Made by a program: the position numbers and the translations under genes | Part shown: positions 58,798-64,000 of the stretch, piece by piece | Numbering within the stretch: the first letter of the stretch is position 1 | Layout: the number at the start of each line of letters is the position of its first letter | Notes under the pieces: model-generated | Databases searched by the model: none | What the model saw: only the letters and a program-made list of their open reading frames with translations | What the model was told of the DNA's origin: nothing | NCBI GenBank assembly: GCA_037833965.1 | Contig: AP031355.1 | Span: 4,179,501-4,243,500, forward strand | Reading direction: 5' to 3' | From: Marchantia polymorpha subsp. ruderalis | Lineage: Eukaryota > Streptophyta > Marchantiopsida > Marchantiales > Marchantiaceae | Length of the DNA: 64,000 nucleotides

Positions 58798-59726
58798 TCA
58801 TCGAGGCCCGTCATTGTATTTGAATGCGATTTCGTTTAAATACGATGTGAAGTCAAAGTCAGGCTGCTTATCTAAATTTTTGATGTCGGTATCTAATGGT
58901 GGAAGTTCTTCGCTTTTTTTCAATCCTTTGAGTTCTAAAGGTATGAAAGAATCTCGAATTGAATCAAAGTCAGTGTCTAGTGATGGAAGGTCGTTTATAG
59001 GAGTATCTTGGATCCATCTAGCATCGTTCGAATTCGAGCCTGTGTATAATGCTTCGAAATTTTCACTAAAATCTGTTTCAGTTTTCGACGGCTCAGTCTG
59101 TAACACAACCACATATCATGGCGAATAAGAATCATACCCCGATGACATAATAGTAGGAGAGTAATAGAACCATTCGGGTATTCAAATAAACTTTACCACA
59201 AACACAAAATCTATCACCAAAAAGATAAGACATGAACCAGGTTAACGGGATGATAACTCACAGGAATTTCAGAAACTTGAGGATGTGGATTTGTTTTTGA
59301 GAACAAATCAGAAACTTGAGGATGTGGATTTGTTTTTGAGAACAAATCAGAAACTTGAGGAAATGGATTTGTTTTTGAGAACAATGTTCGCGAAGGTACG
59401 GAGAACAATGGCGTAAATACGGTGTTCTGATTAGACTTAGTGGCGACGCGAGAGCTTTGCAAATTGAGGTGAGCAGTAGGACCGAAAAATTGTAAAGCTT
59501 TCCGGTCGTAAGCCGCTGCAGCTTCCTCCTTGGTGTTGAACGTCCCCAACCACACTCTACTTCTTCTCCCTGGATCCCGAATCTCAGCAACCCATTTGCC
59601 CCAAGTCCGCTGGCGCACTCCCTTGTACTCGCAGGAAAAGTTTTCGGGGCCTCCCTTGCCTCTCGAAGAAAATTTGCTCCACTTTTTGGTAAGACCCGTC
59701 TCACCTTTGCATGACCTTTTGTTCAT
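58798..59726 (-). CDS. AP2/ERF transcription factor, DREB-like, two exons (254 aa)
   Basis: Exons 59726-59262 and 59097-58798, joined in frame (donor GTGAGT after EIP, acceptor TTACAG before TEPSK). I chose the first ATG in frame (59726). A basic stretch [16 protein letters not shown] precedes one AP2 domain at residues 34-89 ([19 protein letters not shown], then [20 protein letters not shown]). Val at domain position 14 suggests the DREB side, whereas Asp at 19 is ERF-like; single-domain factors bind GCC-box or DRE/CRT DNA. After the domain come three 13-residue repeats ([13 protein letters not shown]). The C-terminal half (exon 2) is Asp/Glu-rich ([23 protein letters not shown]), a plausible activation region. 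No stop inside. A GAG|GTGAGT right after the stop could be a 3' UTR donor. The downstream neighbour is the IleRS remnant. Confidence 0.85.
59265..59382. repeat. 39-bp tandem repeat, three copies, inside the AP2/ERF gene
   Basis: Unit CAGAAACTTGAGGATGTGG followed by ATTTGTTTTTGAGAACAAAT. It keeps the reading frame and encodes the 13-residue [13 protein letters not shown] repeat. Confidence 0.95.
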
Positions 59727-59743
59727 TTTGCATGTATCAACGA

Positions 59744-59823
59744 TCGAGAACAATGGTCCAAAACAGTGGTCAAGGTCGAGAACAATGGTCCAAAACAGTG
59801 GTCAAGGTCGAGAACAATGGTCA
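59744..59823. repeat. 32-bp tandem repeat just upstream of the AP2/ERF start
   Basis: TCGAGAACAATGGTCCAAAA and the rest of the unit repeat at 59744, 59776 and (partly) 59808. It lies 18-100 bp 5' of the ATG, probably in the 5' UTR or core promoter. Confidence 0.9.
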
Positions 59824-60174
59824 ACAAGACTTTCTGCTCACGAGACTGATTTCAATGCTCTGCACACCTGTGTCGATCTATTTTCAGAGCTGACGAGTTT
59901 CTGCTATCTGCGTTTCACTTCTCACTTTTCCAGGGATGACGAAGTAACATCGGTATGAGTATCCTGTAAAAATTCCTGCATTTCACTCTTCCTATTCTTA
60001 ATACATGCTTGACCGCCTCCTCGCTCACTGTTCGATATCGTGAACACCTGTCAGCAAACCCGTCCTGACATGTGTTCACGAGAGATCAAGAGAAACCAAG
60101 GCTCTTGACTTTTTTCGGTAAGCTATCTCTTGACTTTAGATATTTCCATCGTCTGCTAAACTGTCTTTTATCAT

Positions 60175-60320
60175 GGGACGTCCGGGCTTTTGGTCAGCAC
60201 AATATAAATCCTACTTTCAAAAATAGTGACAAAAAAAATATCTCCATCATCTGCTAAACTGTCTTCTATCATGAAGATGTTCTGAACATCTTCAATGAGT
60301 GTTATTTCTAGCGCATTCGG
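60175..60320. repeat. Dispersed ~145-bp repeat, copy 1
   Basis: GGGACGTCCGGGCTTTTGG through TCTGCTAAACTGTCTTCTATC, recurring at 63398-63530. It runs into the hairpin at 60276-60369, so both may belong to one nonautonomous element. Confidence 0.8.
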
Positions 60321-60369
60321 CGGAATCCATGCGCTAGAAATAACACTCATTGAAGATGTTCAGAACATC
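60276..60369. repeat. Perfect 40-bp inverted repeat with 14-nt loop
   Basis: Left arm 60276-60315 (GATGTTCTGAACATCTTCAA...) is the exact reverse complement of the right arm 60330-60369. A diverged copy of the right arm lies at 61835-61870 (CTAGAAATAACATTCATTG) and one of the left at ~63500. Structure fits a foldback MITE or a small-RNA hairpin precursor. Confidence 0.95.
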
Positions 60370-61496
60370 GTCATCGCAGCAGGTCGGACGTCTCTTTCCC
60401 AGTTTCCGTGCTAACTTATCGCATGGTGTCTAAATGAATAGCGAGTTAACTCTCTACATATACTGCTATAAAGAGGTTGAGCTCTCGTAACTTTTCCCTA
60501 GTTCTTATGGATCCCTGTAACTTTAAACAGTGTCAGTCTATCGTATTTTGAGGATGCGACTTGCAAGTTCCGTGTGTCCTTTTCTTTCTTGGGGTTGAGG
60601 ACGAAAACAGGGTACACTTCGGATATAACGCAAAAAAACACTAAAATAGGAAATAGCAATACAGAGTTAAACCTTCCAATAGTGACACATAATCGTTCTA
60701 GGGTTTTATGTCACTATTCGGAGGTGTCAGTCACAAGAGATATCTCATCTTTTCCCACGTTATTTGCGGTGGGCGCTTCTTTCTCCCTCGCTGCAATCTG
60801 AAAAGTGAAGGCTTTTCTGCCGCCTTGGGCAGAAAAGGTCTTGACTTCTTCCGTAGCAAAAGATCTTCTCCAGTGTTATGTGACAACAGAAAATCAAAAG
60901 AAGTTCCCATCGACAAATATTGCGAAGCCATGAAAAAGGATCTGTACAACCTTAGTATGAAGAATTCTGTCCCATATAGTTTATCACAGTCCCAACAGGA
61001 AAGAGCCTTCGCCACAAACAAACCACTTGCAACTAAACATTAGACATCTTTTCGGAACTAACGTACGATAATCGCGAATTGGAGACTAGATAGAAGACAG
61101 TGCTTATAAATTTATCAGCAGCAGGACAACTCACTGTCCAGGGTGGTCTGAAATCTGTGTAAGTTGATGGCGGCCGAATGAGGATATGCCCTGGGCTGAC
61201 GGAACTCTCGAGGCCTCTACCAACTGGGGCTCTGCTCTGGGACGCTTGTCCTGCACGCGTGTCCTACTTTAGTGCCCGCGCCGCACTCCGGCAAACATTT
61301 GCATCTACTCAAACCACACTGCTGCACTAATAGACGAACGTTTGATGTGGCACTACGTGACATAATATGACGGGCCACTGTGTGATATACTCTACATTTA
61401 CGATCCCCATCTATATTAGACATCAGTACACAATAACGAGTGTGAGCACAGCTAAAGTTATTGGTTTCATTGTCTTGCGATATGAACTAGAACAAA
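60370..61496. other. Intergenic region, no supported gene
   Basis: A 111-codon ORF at 60708-61043 has no recognisable domain. An imperfect inverted repeat (CTTTTCTGCC / GGGCAGAAAAG) lies at 60814-60838. Confidence 0.45.
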
Positions 61497-62249
61497 ATTT
61501 TTCACATAGTTAAATTATGCTACAACTTGACTATTGCATATATACATTGTTGTAACACTTAGTTAAAAATCTGATACAGATAGATAGAATCATAATATTT
61601 TCTGCGGTAATAAAATAATAGAATTTACATAAAAACCTATGATTTTGAGAAATTATTTCAATAGATGTTGATGTGTAAAATGCTAAAATTACTATATAAA
61701 TTGAAATAAATTTCTAAACGATTAAATGTACACCTCATTGAGTTCAAGGAATCACAAAGACTTTTATGAAGTGTGTATGTTTCATTGTCTTGCGATGTCT
61801 ACACTACCTAACTTCTGGAAAGAACTCGAATTCGCTAGAAATAACATTCATTGAAGATGTTCAAAACATCGTCATCATAAAAAGACAGTTTAGCACATGA
61901 TGAAAATATTATTTTTTAAAGTAGATTGGTGATTAAAATTTCACAAAACAGAATGGTACGAACTACAAGAGTTTTTCACATAGACAAATTGTGCTACAAC
62001 TTGACTAATATATATATATTGCAATACTTAGTAAAACATCTGATATAGATAGATAAAATCATAATATTTTTCAACGGTAATAAAATAATAAAATTTCCAT
62101 AAAAATCCAATGATTTTGAGAAATAATTTCAATAGATGTTGATTTGTAAAATGCTAAAATTACTATATAAATTCAAAGGAAATCTAAACTATCAAATGTG
62201 CCCTTCATTGAGTTCATGGAACCACAAGGACTTTTATGAAGTGTGTAAA
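61497..62249. repeat. Direct duplication of ~280 bp (61497-61778 and 61972-62249)
   Basis: Copies share AGAAATTATTTCAATAGATG-type segments, TGCTAAAATTACTATATAAA and CTTTTATGAAGTGTGTA. They are AT-rich, diverged by substitutions and small indels, and separated by 193 bp that contains a copy of the hairpin arm. No coding capacity. Confidence 0.85.
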
Positions 62250-64000
62250 ATTTAAGCATATATGTGGGAAAAATGGATTATGAAAACTTAAATTTCATAA
62301 TGTTATTGGTATAAGACTACATGTTCATGTTGGTAGAATATTAATGTAAAGTAAAAAGTTGAATGTGCATTCAAAATGAAACATTTAGATAATGCTAAGA
62401 GTATATTAGGGATGTATTATATGGGAATTCGAAGAAAGAAACTTGTGTAGAAGGAAGGTACAAGGAAATTTGTGAATATAAAAGACTAGCATATGTGGTG
62501 GCATCAATATAAGCTTGTGTTACGGTGCCGAGATTAGAAAAGCAGAGCATCAATTCGAAGCCTATAATAATAATGACCGACCTACCTTGATGTACAAAAC
62601 TACGGTGTGAAAAAAATCTGAAACAATTTTGTTCTACAATAAAATTTTGAAATACAATCAGGAAATGAAATAATGATAGAAACGAGTATCGGACATCAAA
62701 TTATTTTAGAAACTATGAAAACAATTAAATTATCACAACCGTCGTTTGGGGATAGGGTATTCATTCATGAAGAAAAAAAACCGAAAATTTTGGTATTACC
62801 ATTACGAGTTTTTGAAATCTCGAAACTTTAAGTCAGCGGGTATGACTAGCAATTATTCTGAAATATCAACGTGGTGAAATCCTACCAGTACCCATGACAG
62901 GATTGATTTTAAAACTTTATGACTTTCATATCGAGTTGATGTTTTTTTATCAGATGTTCAACTGTGTTCAGCTAGGAAGGTATTTGACTCTCAACGGATG
63001 CTCCTCTAAATGTGATGACCTCGGTCCTGCCCCAGTGACTATCCATGGACTAGCTTTCGTATTGCTTCAAGAGGCGTTCTCGTCCTGGGACTGGATGGGA
63101 CTTGCGTCGGGTAATAGTTTAGGACTTCGACATGTTGTGAGGTGGCGAGATCTACTTTGCAAACGAAGAAGATGAGTACGCGTCTTTGAGTCGAATAGGA
63201 CAACTATTGTTCGCTGAACGACATACAAGTCGTAGTCATTTGGTTTTAGCTGCTGATAAATTATAGGCACTGTTTGGTTTTAGCTGCTGATAAATTATAG
63301 GCACTGCCTTCTATCTAGTCTCCAATTCCGATCGTTCCGAAAGTTGGCAACTTCCACCGAGACAAAGCACAAGCTCACGGATTCTGATTCTGGGAAAGGG
63401 ACGTCCGGGCTTTTCGTCAGCAGAATATAAATCCTACTTTCAAAAATAGTGACAAAAATAATATTTCCATCATCTGCTAAACTGTCTTTTATCATGACGA
63501 TGTTTGAGCATCTTCAATGAATCTTCGGCGGACCCCCACTAGTAATATCATCTTCCTTTGAAGAGATCCCGAAGGTAACTCCTATGGATAAAACTCTCCA
63601 CCAAAGATCACAACGCTAACCCCAATAGAAGCAAATTCTTCACGAATTATCGGGCTTGATCAAACATCTCATTACCATTGAAGATTGAATCTAGTGACGA
63701 CTCTCACGCACTCACTCTATATATATATATATATATGGAATCCTGTGCATAAATTGAATCCATTTAAGGGTCATCAAATCTTATAATTACTTCATGTTAA
63801 ATGGAATCAAATTGTCTATGTCGATCATGCATATTAAAACCCACAAATCCGACTACACATCATGTCTTTCTTGCCTCTCGAGACATCCGTCCGACATACT
63901 TATTTCTCTTACTTTACCCATCTACATTCTTAATTCCGTTGATTAAGGTTTTTCGGTTTAGCATTTATGATTGAAATAAGCTATCCAATGATTGGCGTAG
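62250..64000. other. AT-rich right end of the window, no supported gene
   Basis: Includes a 34-bp tandem duplication at 63239-63306 (TTTGGTTTTAGCTGCTGATA), the second copy of the dispersed repeat at 63398-63530, and a TA microsatellite at ~63718-63736. ORFs are short and without motifs. Confidence 0.5.

Noticed and set aside
60708-61043. 111-codon ORF near the foldback element
   Set aside because: No motif, overlaps an inverted repeat, and another ORF is open on the other strand.

Overview
The window is nuclear DNA of a land plant. It holds a plant DUF3537 seven-helix protein gene with spliced exons, intronless germin-like genes, an AP2/ERF transcription factor, a class III peroxidase remnant, and LTR retrotransposons of plant type with a tRNA-Asp primer binding site. 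A bryophyte, perhaps a liverwort such as Marchantia, is my best guess from the overall style; this is inference.

Positions 1-8765 are transposon. A Ty3/gypsy element lies on the minus strand: its gag (1-2106) runs off the left edge, preceded by a tRNA-Asp-type PBS and a 4.86 kb 5' LTR (2190-7053). This LTR carries an 851-aa ORF in sense, upstream of the TATA box, so inside U3. The element sits in the remains of a second, related LTR family (7054-8765). I call the families A and B.

Positions 9.8-34.9 kb hold a tandem duplication of a ~2.4 kb unit with a germin-like protein gene. GLP1 (10889-11605) is undisturbed. GLP2 (33653-34369) is intact, but its promoter is split at the TATA-like box by a 17.5 kb nest of LTRs (15893-33412, TSD ATAAA). 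The nest holds a partial and a complete family A LTR and two complete solo family B LTRs (TSDs ACTGT and GCCCT). All copies carry decayed versions of the same U3 protein.

Positions 35-45.9 kb are mostly AT-rich and without convincing genes, with hairpins and tandem repeats. A 641-aa DUF3537 (gustatory-receptor-like) gene lies at 47122-50140; its last exon is duplicated in tandem, giving two alternative C-termini. Next come a class III peroxidase pseudogene (52.0-52.8 kb), an LTR end fragment, a dead LINE (53.2-54.7 kb), a pseudogene of the C-terminal exons of organellar-type isoleucyl-tRNA synthetase (57070-58569, minus) and a two-exon AP2/ERF gene (58798-59726, minus). The last 4 kb holds a perfect 40-bp hairpin and dispersed and tandem repeats.

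The most unusual system is the long-LTR retrotransposon group whose U3 encodes a large protein with a conserved N-terminal domain, a variable linker and a C-terminal coiled coil. The protein is conserved between two diverged LTR families, which suggests it is functional for the elements.
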